The translations under genes were made by a program, and so were the position numbers. The notes under the pieces were generated by a model. It saw nothing but the letters and a program-made list of their open reading frames with translations. It did not search any database and was not told the DNA's origin. Shown here in pieces: positions 49,363 to 58,293 of a stretch of DNA of 64,000 nt. The number at the start of each line of letters is the position of its first letter. Position 1 is the stretch's first letter. This DNA is from JAOPZW01 sp963835295. GTDB taxonomy: Bacteria; Actinomycetota; Thermoleophilia; Solirubrobacterales; Solirubrobacteraceae. The stretch covers positions 310,001 to 374,000 of the forward strand of contig CAWIEX010000015.1 in NCBI GenBank assembly GCA_963835295.1, written 5' to 3'.

Positions 49363-49602
49363 ATGGACAGGCCGTACAACCACACGCTCATCACCGCGCT
49401 GATCGAGACGATCGCCGGCTGGACCGATGCCGACAAGGACCGGCTCGCCTCGATGCTCGGCATGCACTGCTATCCCGGCGGGTCGGCCGACCGCAATGAG
49501 CCCACCGGGGTCGAGCCGCTGCGCCGCTGGCGGCCCGGCGGGCCAGCGCCCGCGCTGCTGGCCTGCGCGTGCCCGCACGGACGCTGCCGCATCTGCAACT
49601 GA
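49363..49602 (+). CDS. Small Cys-rich protein of unknown function
   Basis: This 79-residue product starts at ATG 49363 (DRPYNHTLITALIETIAGWT) after a weak GGAAG site; the frame opens upstream at 49261 without family support. A helical N-terminal half (TDADKDRLASMLGMHCYPGG) is followed by a basic Pro-rich link. The C-terminus is CACPHGRCRICN, four cysteines in C-x-C-x4-C-x2-C spacing plus a His, suggestive of a zinc or Fe-S site. It lies between the insertion element and rpsR and could be co-transcribed with rpsR-rplI. Not recognised. Confidence 0.55.
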   Translation: MDRPYNHTLITALIETIAGWTDADKDRLASMLGMHCYPGGSADRNEPTGVEPLRRWRPGGPAPALLACACPHGRCRICN

Positions 49603-49702
49603 GCGGCCGCGGCCGGCTGCGGCAAACGTGTCACAATGGGGCTTCGCGCGCCTGCCGGGCGCGCGTTCGACTGTTGACGAAGCTTCAGAAGGACTCCACG
49701 AC

Positions 49703-50038
49703 GTGGCCAAAGCACGCAGAGCCAAGCCCGCACGGCGGCGCGACAAGAAGGGCGGCCCCGGTTCCGGCCGGCGCAAGTCCTGCCCGTACTGCAAGGACAA
49801 GATCGAGCAGGTCGACTACAAGGACGTCGCGACCCTGCGCCGCTTCGTGTCCGAGCGCGGCAAGATCCGCTCGCGCCGGATCAGCGGCGCCTGCCGTCGC
49901 CACCAGAACCAGCTCGCCAGGGCGGTCAAGCGGGCGCGCGAGATCGCGCTGCTCCCCTACGTGAGCGACGCCCGCGAGGAGCGCCCCGAGCGCGGTGGGC
50001 GCGGTGGCGGGTACCGCGGCGATCGCGAGGAGCGCTAG
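49703..50038 (+). CDS. rpsR: Ribosomal protein bS18
   Basis: This 111-residue protein starts at GTG 49703 after an AGAAGGA site. A basic N-terminus (AKARRAKPARRRDKKGG) is followed by KSCPYCKDKIEQVDYKDVAT, so it is the Cys-containing form. LRRFVSERGKIRSRRISGAC then RRHQNQLARAVKRAREIALL is the canonical S18 core. A Gly/Arg-rich tail of ~20 residues (GGRGGGYRGDREER) extends it. rplI follows 4 nt later. Any promoter must lie between 49236 and 49703. Confidence 0.96.
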   Translation: MAKARRAKPARRRDKKGGPGSGRRKSCPYCKDKIEQVDYKDVATLRRFVSERGKIRSRRISGACRRHQNQLARAVKRAREIALLPYVSDAREERPERGGRGGGYRGDREER

Positions 50039-50042
50039 CGCG

Positions 50043-50492
50043 ATGCCCGAGGCGATCCTGCTCAAGGACGTCGAGACGCTCGGCGAGAAGGGGACGGTCG
50101 TCGACGTCTCCAAGGGGTACCTGCGCAACTACCTGATCCCGCGCAAGCTGGCCCAGCCGGCGACCAAGGGCGCCGTCGACGCGGCCCAGCGCCGCGCCGC
50201 CGCCGAGGAGCGCGCGGCCCAGGAGGCCGTCGGCCGCGCCGCCGAGCAGGCCGAGCTGCTCAACAAGACGGTGCTCACCATCAGCCAGCAGGCCGGCGAC
50301 GACGGCCGCCTCTTCGGCTCGGTCACCACGCAGGACATCGCGGACGCCATCCAGGAGGCGCGCGGCATCACGATCGACCGCCGCAAGATCCACCTGGACG
50401 AGCCCATCAAGCACGTCGGCACCTACATGGTGGTCGTCGAGATGGCCGACGGCGTCACCGCCAACGTCAAGACGATGGTCAGCGAGCAGTAG
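50043..50492 (+). CDS. rplI: Ribosomal protein bL9
   Basis: This 149-residue two-domain protein has the N-domain AILLKDVETLGEKGTVVDVS and KGYLRNYLIPRKLAQPAT, the standard L9 signature. A long connecting helix (~45-75, Ala/Glu/Arg-rich) leads to the C-domain with LFGSVTTQDIADAI and DRRKIHLDEPIKHVGTYMV. ATG 50043 (MPEAILLKD) is chosen; the upstream frame overlaps rpsR. A terminator-like hairpin begins 25 nt after the stop. Confidence 0.96.
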   Translation: MPEAILLKDVETLGEKGTVVDVSKGYLRNYLIPRKLAQPATKGAVDAAQRRAAAEERAAQEAVGRAAEQAELLNKTVLTISQQAGDDGRLFGSVTTQDIADAIQEARGITIDRRKIHLDEPIKHVGTYMVVVEMADGVTANVKTMVSEQ

Positions 50493-50516
50493 CGCGCGCC
50501 AGCGTCCCGTCGTGCC

Positions 50517-50540
50517 GAAGGCCTCCTCCGGGAGGCCTTC
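50517..50540 (+). terminator. Intrinsic terminator-like hairpin after rplI
   Basis: GAAGGCCTCC (50517-50526) and GGAGGCCTTC (50531-50540) form a perfect 10-bp stem with loop TCCG, followed by TTCGTG. The short T content is typical of high-GC genomes. Confidence 0.7.
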
Positions 50541-50649
50541 TTCGTGCTCGCGCCAGCCGCACGGCGCACGTGTGACGACTGCGCACAGGCGTGTGAAGAA
50601 AGACGCCCTGTATGCGGGGAAGCCCGGGGCTGCCGACCCCCGCCGTTGC

Positions 50650-50655
50650 TACGTT
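50650..50655 (+). promoter_or_regulatory. Putative -10 box (TACGTT) of dnaB
   Basis: TACGTT is followed by 13 nt and then ATG 50669. It overlaps the open frame upstream of ATG 50669 and so supports the shorter start. Confidence 0.45.
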
Positions 50656-50668
50656 CGGACCCCACTCG

Positions 50669-53350
50669 ATGAGCACTCCCCAGACCACCAACGGACGCGG
50701 CGCGGAGGGCGCGCAGGGCCCCCCAGCCGGCGTCGCTCCTCCGCACTCGATCGAGGCCGAGCAGTCCGTCCTCGGAGCGATGCTCCTCTCCGATCGCACG
50801 CATTACGCGTTCGTGATCGAGGAGGGGCTCAAGGTCGAGGACTTCTACCGGGAGCGTCACCGCGAGGTCTACGAGTCGATGCTCGCCCTCTTCACGGCGG
50901 GCGAGTCGATCGACGTCCTCACCGTCACCGAGCACCTGCGCTCGCGCGGCCGGCTCGACGCCGCCGGCGGCCAGGCGGAGATCGACACCCTCACCGCGGC
51001 CGTGCCGGCCGTCGGCAACCTGCGCCAGTACGCGCAGATCGTTCGCGACCGCGCCCTCCTGCGCCGGCTGCTCGCCGCCTCCTACGAGATCCAGGCCCAC
51101 GTCCACGGGCACGAGGCGCCGCCGCGCGAGCTCGTCGAATGGGCAGAGCGCGCCGTGCTCGAGGTCGCCCACGACGACCGCCAGAAGGACTTCCGCCGCG
51201 TCGGCGAGGTCCTGCACGCCGAGGTCCGCAAGTGGCAGGAGCTCTCGGCCGAGGGTCGCTCGCTCACCGGCACCCCGTCCGGCTTCGCCGACCTCGACAC
51301 CATCACCGGCGGCTTCCAGCCCGGCAACCTGATCATCATCGCGGCAAGGCCCTCGATGGGTAAATCAGCGCTCGTCACCAACATGGCCGAGAACGTGGCG
51401 CTGAACAAGGACCACCGGCGCCCGGTGGCCCTGTTCAGCCTCGAGATGTCCGAGGCCGAGCTCGCACAGCGCTTCATCGCGTCGCAGGCCTCGATCAAGG
51501 GCGACGACCTGCGCAAGGGCCGGCTGCGCGACGAGGCGAAGTGGAAGCGCGTGCTGCGCACCGCGGGCGAGTACGACTCGGCGCCGCTCTACGTCGACGA
51601 CTCCTCAGACATCGGGATCATGGACGTGCGCGCCAAGGCCCGGCGGCTGCATCAGCAGGCCATGGCGGAGTACGGCGGGCTGGGCCTGGTCATCGTCGAC
51701 TACCTGCAGCTCATGCGGGCCGACTCGCGCATCGAGAACCGCGTGCAGCAGGTGGGCGAGATGAGCCGTGGGCTGAAGATCCTCGCGCGCGAGCTCAACG
51801 TCCCGGTGATCGCGCTGAGCCAGCTCTCGCGCGGCGTCGAGTCGCGGACCGACAAGCGCCCGATGCTCTCGGATCTACGCGAGTGCGTGACCGGCGACAC
51901 GCTCGTGGTGCTGGCCGACGGACGACGCATACCGATCGAAGAGCTGGTCGGGCAGACGCCGGAGGTGGTGGCGGTCGATGCGACCGATCGCTTGGTGACC
52001 GCGCGCAGCGACGAGGTGTGGGCCGTCGGGCGCCGGCCCGTGCTCGACGTCCGGCTGGCGTCGGGACGCCGTCTGCGTGCCACTGCCGAGCACCGCATCC
52101 GGACCGGAGTCGGATGGCAGACTGTGTCAGAGCTCGAGCGCGGTGACCGGATCGCGCTGTCGCGCCAGCTTCCCGAGCCATCTCGCACGATCTCCTGGCC
52201 GGACGACCGACTGATCCTGCTGGGCCAGCTCGTGGGCGATGGCAGCTACCTCTCGGGCCAGCCTCTGCGCTACACGACCGCGTCAGAAGAGAACAGCGCC
52301 GCGGTCGCAGGCGCGGCAGAACGCGAATTCGGCGCGCGGGTGACCCGCCATGTGGGACGCGGCAACTGGCACCAGTTGGTGATCGCCGGCAACGGCAACC
52401 GCTGGCGGCCTGCCGGCGTCAACGCCTGGCTGCGGGAGCTCGGTCTCTTCAACCAGCGGTCCCACCAAAAGCGGCTGCCGCGGGAGGTATTCCAGCTCCC
52501 CAATGAGCAGATCGCCCTCCTGTTGCGCCACCTCTGGGCCACCGACGGCTGTCTGTGGTCTGGCCTGCGACGCAGCGACGGCCGCGTCGTCACCCGGCTG
52601 TACTTCTCGACAGCGAGCGAGGGCCTCGCACGCGATGTCGCGGCGCTGCTACTGCGCCTGGGGATCGTTGCGCGTCTGCGACAGACGGCGAGCGATAAGG
52701 GCGGAGCCGTTCATCACGTGGACGTATCGGGTGTCGTCGCGCAGCGCCAGTTCCTCGACGAGGTCGGCGCATTCGGCCCGCGTGTCGCGCAGGCCGAGAA
52801 GCTTCGCAGCGCTTTGGCCGCCATGCCTGCCAGCACCAACGTCGACACGCTGCCACGCGAGGTGTGGGCCGACGTCCGCCAGGCCATGATCGAGAGGGGC
52901 ATCACGCAGCGGGCGATGGCGTCGATGCGCGGAACCTCCTACGGAGGCCAGGCCCACTTCGCCTTCGCACCGTCTCGCGCGGTTCTGGCTGGCTACGCGC
53001 AGCTCCTCGACGCGCCCGCGCTCAGTGCGGCGGCGGCAAGCGACCTCTTCTGGGACCGCGTCGAAGCCATCGAGCCCGCCGGTGAGGAGCAGGTCTACGA
53101 CCTGACGGTCCCCGGACCCGCCAGCTGGCTGGCCGACGGGATCGTCTCGCACAACTCGGGCCAGATCGAGCAGGACGCAGACCTCGTCATGTTCATCTAC
53201 CGCGACGAGTACTACTTCCCCGAGACGACCGACAAGCCCGGGGAGGCCGAGCTCATCATCGCCAAGCACCGCAACGGCGGCCTGGGGGACGTGCCCCTCA
53301 CCTTCCAGAACGAGTACCCGCGCTTCCTGGGGCTCCAGCGCGCCGCATGA
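50669..53350 (+). CDS. dnaB: Replicative DNA helicase DnaB, interrupted by an intein
   Basis: The precursor has 893 residues, of which 469 form the mature helicase. The N-terminal primase-interaction domain (HSIEAEQSVLGAMLLSDRTH, ~27-46) is followed by the linker and a RecA-like domain. That domain has Walker A IIAARPSMGKSALVTNMAEN (~222-241), VALFSLEMSEAEL, Walker B GLVIVDYLQLMR and ALSQLSRGVESRTDKRPMLS. After LRE the intein intervenes (residues 406-829), then SGQIEQDADLVMFIYRDEYY and AELIIAKHRNGGLGDVPLTF complete the C-domain. ATG 50669 (MSTPQTTNG) is preferred to 50612. The stop overlaps the loader gene by 4 nt. Confidence 0.97.
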   Translation: MSTPQTTNGRGAEGAQGPPAGVAPPHSIEAEQSVLGAMLLSDRTHYAFVIEEGLKVEDFYRERHREVYESMLALFTAGESIDVLTVTEHLRSRGRLDAAGGQAEIDTLTAAVPAVGNLRQYAQIVRDRALLRRLLAASYEIQAHVHGHEAPPRELVEWAERAVLEVAHDDRQKDFRRVGEVLHAEVRKWQELSAEGRSLTGTPSGFADLDTITGGFQPGNLIIIAARPSMGKSALVTNMAENVALNKDHRRPVALFSLEMSEAELAQRFIASQASIKGDDLRKGRLRDEAKWKRVLRTAGEYDSAPLYVDDSSDIGIMDVRAKARRLHQQAMAEYGGLGLVIVDYLQLMRADSRIENRVQQVGEMSRGLKILARELNVPVIALSQLSRGVESRTDKRPMLSDLRECVTGDTLVVLADGRRIPIEELVGQTPEVVAVDATDRLVTARSDEVWAVGRRPVLDVRLASGRRLRATAEHRIRTGVGWQTVSELERGDRIALSRQLPEPSRTISWPDDRLILLGQLVGDGSYLSGQPLRYTTASEENSAAVAGAAEREFGARVTRHVGRGNWHQLVIAGNGNRWRPAGVNAWLRELGLFNQRSHQKRLPREVFQLPNEQIALLLRHLWATDGCLWSGLRRSDGRVVTRLYFSTASEGLARDVAALLLRLGIVARLRQTASDKGGAVHHVDVSGVVAQRQFLDEVGAFGPRVAQAEKLRSALAAMPASTNVDTLPREVWADVRQAMIERGITQRAMASMRGTSYGGQAHFAFAPSRAVLAGYAQLLDAPALSAAAASDLFWDRVEAIEPAGEEQVYDLTVPGPASWLADGIVSHNSGQIEQDADLVMFIYRDEYYFPETTDKPGEAELIIAKHRNGGLGDVPLTFQNEYPRFLGLQRAA
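51884..53155 (+). other. DnaB intein with LAGLIDADG homing endonuclease
   Basis: This in-frame 424-residue protein intron begins with Cys (block A CVTGDTLVVLADGRRIPIEE) and contains block B LRATAEHRIRTG with its His. The two endonuclease motifs are LILLGQLVGDGSYL (~110-123) and LLLRHLWATDGCLWSG (~210-225). It ends with block F VYDLTVPGPASWLADGIVSHN minus the last residues, i.e. terminal His-Asn, followed by Ser+1 of the extein. The insertion point is between Glu and Ser of the conserved DLRESG helicase motif, a known DnaB intein site. All splicing residues are present, so it should be active. Confidence 0.95.
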
Positions 53351-54036
53351 TCGACGAGGCCCCGTGCCCCTTCGGCCAGTGCGACGGCAGCGGCTTCGTC
53401 ATCGACGAGGACACGCGCGTCGCCAGCCCCTGCCGCTGCCGCCCGTCGCGTGTGGAGAAGCGCCGCGCCCGGCAGCTGAGCGCCGTCATCCCGCGCAAGT
53501 ACCGCGGCGTCTCCTTCGACCGCTCGCCGGTGACCGACATGCCCGAGCCGCAGGTGCGCATCGTGCGCCGCTTCGTCGCCGCGCTCGAGGAGAACCTCGA
53601 CGGCGGCCGCGGGCTGTGGCTGCACGGCCAGGTGGGCACGGGCAAGACGACGCTCGCGATGCTCGTCTCGCGCGCGGCCCTCGACGCGGGGCGCTCGGTG
53701 GCCATCTACTCGCTGCCGCGCCTGCTGGCCGAGATCCGCGCGACCTTCGAGTCGGACGGCGACGGGTCCTACGTCTCCTTCCTGGACCGCCTGGCCGCGG
53801 TCGACCTGCTGCACGTGGACGACGTGGGGGCCGAGAAGACGTCGGACTGGGTGCTCGAGCAGCTCTACGCGATCGTCAACGCCCGTTACGAGGAGGAGCG
53901 CTCGGTCGTGATCACGACGAACCTCGAGCGCGACGCGCTGGCCGCCCAGATCAACGAGCGGACGGTGTCGCGCCTGGAGGAGATGTGCACGCTCGTGCCG
54001 CTCTACGGCGAAGACGCGCGCAAGTTCGTCGCCTGA
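53347..54036 (+). CDS. DnaC/DnaI-like AAA+ ATPase (putative helicase loader)
   Basis: This 229-residue protein has an N-terminal zinc-binding module (C7-x4-C12 in PCPFGQCDGSGF, and C29-x-C31 in SPCRCRPSR) like DnaI and phage loaders. An AAA+ domain follows with Walker A GLWLHGQVGTGKTTLAML (~88-105), Walker B DLLHVDDVGAEKTSDW (~155-170), sensor I VVITTNLERDAL and an Arg-finger region RTVSRLEEMCTLVPL. The ATG overlaps the dnaB stop by 4 nt, so loader and helicase are produced together. IstB-type transposition ATPases are related, but the dnaB context favours a loader. Confidence 0.88.
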   Translation: MIDEAPCPFGQCDGSGFVIDEDTRVASPCRCRPSRVEKRRARQLSAVIPRKYRGVSFDRSPVTDMPEPQVRIVRRFVAALEENLDGGRGLWLHGQVGTGKTTLAMLVSRAALDAGRSVAIYSLPRLLAEIRATFESDGDGSYVSFLDRLAAVDLLHVDDVGAEKTSDWVLEQLYAIVNARYEEERSVVITTNLERDALAAQINERTVSRLEEMCTLVPLYGEDARKFVA

Positions 54037-54051
54037 CACACTGCGTCGGAC

Positions 54052-55359
<1,308 letters not shown>

Positions 55360-55365
55360 GCTCGG

Positions 55366-56070
55366 CTAACCGTCCTCGAGCACGACGCGCTCGCCGCGGC
55401 GCAGCATGCGCAGCGCGAGGACCACGGCCGAGAGCATCGAGACCACGGCCAGCGAGATCTGCACGCTGACGATGCCCTCCTCGGTCCAGTAGACGTCGTC
55501 GAGCTTGAGCAGCAGCGCGGACTCGTCGAGCGTCAGCGCCACGCCGGCGCCGAACGGGACCGCGAGCCATGGGTCGAGCGACTTGTTGCGCGAGACGACC
55601 GAGGCGCCGCCGGAGATGAAGGCGAGCAGGATCCCGGGCACGAAGTGATGGATGTGATGCTGGCCGAGGACGAGGTCGCCGAAGGGCCCGAAGCGCCCGC
55701 GCCGGCGGATGGCGTGCGTCGAGAGCCGGACGACCGCCCAGCTCATCGTGAACGAGCCGAGCAGGTTGAGCATCGCGTTCTCGCCGGTGGAGCCCTCCTG
55801 GTAACCGCGCACCGCGACCTCGACCGTCTGCCCGAGCGCCTCCGCGCCGGCCGCGGCGATGCGCGCGGCGGCCTCGCTGTCCGCGCCGGCTGCCTCCAGC
55901 GGCAGCGGCGCCGAGCCGCGGCTCCACACGCGCCCGATCTCGGTGGCCGCCACCGCACCGCCCGTGAGCAGAGCGGCCACGGCGATCCCGCGCGTGCGCC
56001 GCTCGGCGCGCAGGCGCCTGCGTCGGGCCAGCGCCGGCTCGCGCGCACCCGGTAGGTGCGGGACCCTCAC
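55366..56070 (-). CDS. Conserved-type integral membrane protein of unknown function
   Basis: This 234-residue protein starts at GTG 56070, overlapping the acetyltransferase stop (GTGA). It has about five hydrophobic segments: an early one (GIAVAALLTGGAVAATEIG), then GSFTMSWAVVRLSTHAI, the His-rich GDLVLGQHHIHHFVPGILLAF (~137-156), GVALTLDESALLL and VSVQISLAVVSMLSAVVLAL. The cluster QHHIHHF could bind a metal or heme. I do not recognise a characterised family. It is convergent with purA, with stops 6 nt apart. Confidence 0.75.
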   Translation of the reverse strand: MRVPHLPGAREPALARRRRLRAERRTRGIAVAALLTGGAVAATEIGRVWSRGSAPLPLEAAGADSEAAARIAAAGAEALGQTVEVAVRGYQEGSTGENAMLNLLGSFTMSWAVVRLSTHAIRRRGRFGPFGDLVLGQHHIHHFVPGILLAFISGGASVVSRNKSLDPWLAVPFGAGVALTLDESALLLKLDDVYWTEEGIVSVQISLAVVSMLSAVVLALRMLRRGERVVLEDG

Positions 56071-56771
56071 TGCCAGGCTTCCAGCAGGTCCTCGTCGCCG
56101 ACGTGGCGGATGACGCGGGCCGGAACGCCCATGACCACGGCGCGCGCAGGCACGTCGTTGGTGACCACGGCGCCCGCGGCCACGAAGGCCTCCTCGCCGA
56201 CCTCGACGCCGGGCACGAGCACGGCGGCGCCGCCGATCCGGCACGCGCGGCGCAGGATCGCGCCGCGCAGCTGCAGGTCGGGCGGGTGGCGCCCCATGGC
56301 GTCGTCGTTGGTGGTGAAGACGCCGGGGCCGAGGAAGACGTCGTCCTCGACGATGCTGAAGCCGGTCACGTAGACGTTGGTCTGGACCTTGACGCGCGCG
56401 CCAATGACGACGTCGTTGTCGATGGCCGAGCCGCGCCCGATGACACTGTTGGGCCCGACGCTGCTGCGCTCGCGCACGAAGGACTGATCGCCGACGATCG
56501 CCCCCGCCCCGATGTGCGAGCCGGCGAAGACGACCGCGCCGGCGCACACGGCGGCGCCCTCCTCGATGACGAGGGCGTCGAGCTCGGTGCGCGGCGCGCC
56601 CGAGGTCGGCGCCAGGCGCGGGGGCTTGCCGAGCACGGCGTTGTCCTGGACGACGACGCCGTCGCCGATGACGACGCCGTCGTGGACCACGACATTGGCG
56701 CCGAAGCTGACGTCGCGGCCGACGGAGGCGGTCGGGCTGAGAACGAGACCGGGGGCAGGGTGATCGGGCAT
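56067..56771 (-). CDS. Left-handed beta-helix (hexapeptide repeat) N-acetyltransferase
   Basis: This 234-residue protein has regular hexapeptide coils (GANVVV HDGVVI GDGVVV; GSAIDN DVVIGA RVKVQT) from ~15 to ~200. The acceptor loop region is NVYVTGFSIVEDDVFLGPGV (~137-156), with the conserved catalytic-site Asn/His area TNDDAMGRHPPDL. It ends PARAVVMGVPARVIRHVGDE, typical of WbpD/WlbB-type UDP-2-acetamido-3-amino-sugar N-acetyltransferases. The divergent Gfo/Idh remnant and the UDP-sugar dehydrogenase beyond support a role in acylating a nucleotide sugar. ATG 56771; the upstream frame overlaps the divergent gene. Confidence 0.85.
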   Translation of the reverse strand: MPDHPAPGLVLSPTASVGRDVSFGANVVVHDGVVIGDGVVVQDNAVLGKPPRLAPTSGAPRTELDALVIEEGAAVCAGAVVFAGSHIGAGAIVGDQSFVRERSSVGPNSVIGRGSAIDNDVVIGARVKVQTNVYVTGFSIVEDDVFLGPGVFTTNDDAMGRHPPDLQLRGAILRRACRIGGAAVLVPGVEVGEEAFVAAGAVVTNDVPARAVVMGVPARVIRHVGDEDLLEAWQ

Positions 56772-56778
56772 GGCCGGA

Positions 56779-56784
56779 TACCCT
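56779..56784 (+). promoter_or_regulatory. Putative -10 box (TACCCT) before the Gfo/Idh remnant
   Basis: TACCCT is followed by 9 nt and then GTG 56794. The promoter of the sugar operon appears intact although its first gene is deleted internally. Confidence 0.45.
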
Positions 56785-56793
56785 AGTGACGCC

Positions 56794-57027
56794 GTGCCGA
56801 GCCCAGACTTCACCAGGCCGCTGCGCGGAGCGGTGCTCGGGCTCGGGATGATCGGCCGCCATCACGCGCGGCTGCTGCAGGCCTCGCCCCGCGTCGCCTT
56901 CGCCGGCGCCGTCGATCCCGCCGGCGCCCTGCTGCGCGCCGGCACAACCGACTTCGCCATGGTCGCCGAGGCGGCTCTGGCGAGCGCGCGCGACGGCGCA
57001 ACCGTGGCCGTTGAGGTGGCCATTTGA
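56794..57027 (+). pseudogene. Internally deleted Gfo/Idh/MocA-family oxidoreductase (WbpB/WlbA-like)
   Basis: The frame encodes only 77 residues where the family has ~310-340. The start is normal, with Rossmann motif RGAVLGLGMIGRHHARLLQ and FAGAVDPAGALL. It then jumps to AEAALASARDGATVAVEVAI, which resembles the family C-terminus (helix ending ...ASARDGxxVxV). The NAD-binding half and the whole substrate domain are missing, an in-frame deletion of roughly 250 codons. The stop overlaps the TTG of the next gene, so transcription and coupling to the dehydrogenase are preserved. Confidence 0.7.
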
Positions 57028-58289
57028 AGGCCGTCGTCGTCGCACTCGGCAAGATCGGCCTGCCCCTCGCCACCCAGATCGCCCGCGCCGGCCACGAGGT
57101 CGTCGGCTGCGACATCGACGCGGTCACCGTCGACCTCGTCAATGCCTCTCAGCCGCCCTTCCCCGGCGAGGACGGGCTCGCCGACGCGCTGGTCGAGGTC
57201 GTCGGCGCCGGGCGCCTGCGGGCGACGACCGACACGCGCCAGGCGGTCGCCGGCGGCGCGGACCTCGTCATCGCGGTGCCGCCGCTGCTCGTCGACGATG
57301 ACGCCCGACCCGACTTCGCCACGCTCGACACGGTGCTGGCCGACATCGGCGCCGGCCTGCAGTCGGGCACCACGGTGGCGGTCGAGACGACGCTGCCGGT
57401 CGGCACCACCCGCAACCGGGTCGCCCCGGCCCTCGCCCGCCACAGCGGCCTGCGCGCCGAGGACGAGTTCTTCTGCGTCTTCAGCCCCGAGCGCGTCTAC
57501 AGCGGGCGCGTGTTCCGCGACCTCGCGACCTACCCAAAGCTCCTGGGCGGGCTCAGCGCGGCCGGGGAGGCCCGCGGGGTCAAGCTCTACCGAAGCTTCC
57601 TCGACGCCGAGGTCTGGCCCATGGGCTCCGCGGAGGCCGCCGAGCTGACCAAGCTGGCCGAGACCACCTACCGCGACGTCAACATCGCGCTGGCCAACGA
57701 GTTCGCGCGCTTCGCCGATCGCACCGGCATCGACCTCGACCGCGTCATCGCCGCCGCCAACTCGCAGCCCTTCAGCCACATCCACCGCCCCGGGGTCGCG
57801 GTGGGAGGCCACTGCATCCCGGTCTATCCGCGCTTCTACCTCGACGCCGACGCCGGCGCGCGCCTGCCCGCCGCCGCGCGCGAGGTCAACCTGGCGATGC
57901 CGGCCTACGCCGTCGACCTGCTCGAGGCCGAGCTCGGCTCGCTGGCCGGGGCGCGCGTCGTCATCCTCGGCGTCGCCTATCGCGGCAACGTCAAGGAGAC
58001 CGCCTTCAGCGGCGCCTTCGCCCTGCGCGACACCCTCGCCGCGCGCGGCGCCGAGCCGCTGGTGATCGACCCGCTCTACGACGACGGCGAGCTGCGCGCG
58101 CTCGGCTTCGAGCCGTGGGACGGGCGCGAGGCGGCCGGCGCCATCCTGCAGGCCGACCACGCCGGCTACACGGCCCTGGGCCCGGCCGACCTGCCGGGCG
58201 TGCGCGCGGTCGTGGACGGGCGCGGGCTGCTCGACGGCGCGCGCTTCGCGGCCGCCGGGATCGCGCTGCGGCGCATCGGCGGCGGCTGA
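57024..58289 (+). CDS. UDP-N-acetylhexosamine 6-dehydrogenase (WecC/WbpA-type nucleotide sugar dehydrogenase)
   Basis: This 421-residue NAD-dependent four-electron dehydrogenase turns UDP-HexNAc into the uronic acid. The Rossmann motif is VVVALGKIGLPLATQIARAG. PPLLVDDDARPDFATLDTVL and VETTLPVGTTRNRVAPAL (~114-131) follow, then FSPERVYSGRVFRDL, KLAETTYRDVNIALANEFAR (~208-227) and catalytic Cys264 in VAVGGHCIPVYPRFY. The C-terminal UDP-binding domain (LGVAYRGNVKETAFSGAFAL) is complete. ManNAc and GlcNAc specificity cannot be separated by eye. TTG 57024 overlaps the remnant's stop. Confidence 0.9.
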   Translation: MKAVVVALGKIGLPLATQIARAGHEVVGCDIDAVTVDLVNASQPPFPGEDGLADALVEVVGAGRLRATTDTRQAVAGGADLVIAVPPLLVDDDARPDFATLDTVLADIGAGLQSGTTVAVETTLPVGTTRNRVAPALARHSGLRAEDEFFCVFSPERVYSGRVFRDLATYPKLLGGLSAAGEARGVKLYRSFLDAEVWPMGSAEAAELTKLAETTYRDVNIALANEFARFADRTGIDLDRVIAAANSQPFSHIHRPGVAVGGHCIPVYPRFYLDADAGARLPAAAREVNLAMPAYAVDLLEAELGSLAGARVVILGVAYRGNVKETAFSGAFALRDTLAARGAEPLVIDPLYDDGELRALGFEPWDGREAAGAILQADHAGYTALGPADLPGVRAVVDGRGLLDGARFAAAGIALRRIGGG

Positions 58290-58293
58290 GCGG

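Noticed and set aside
49775..49790. Further copy of the 39-bp element (GTCCTGCCC in rpsR)
   Set aside because: A single chance arm match inside the S18 coding sequence; no second arm at the right distance.
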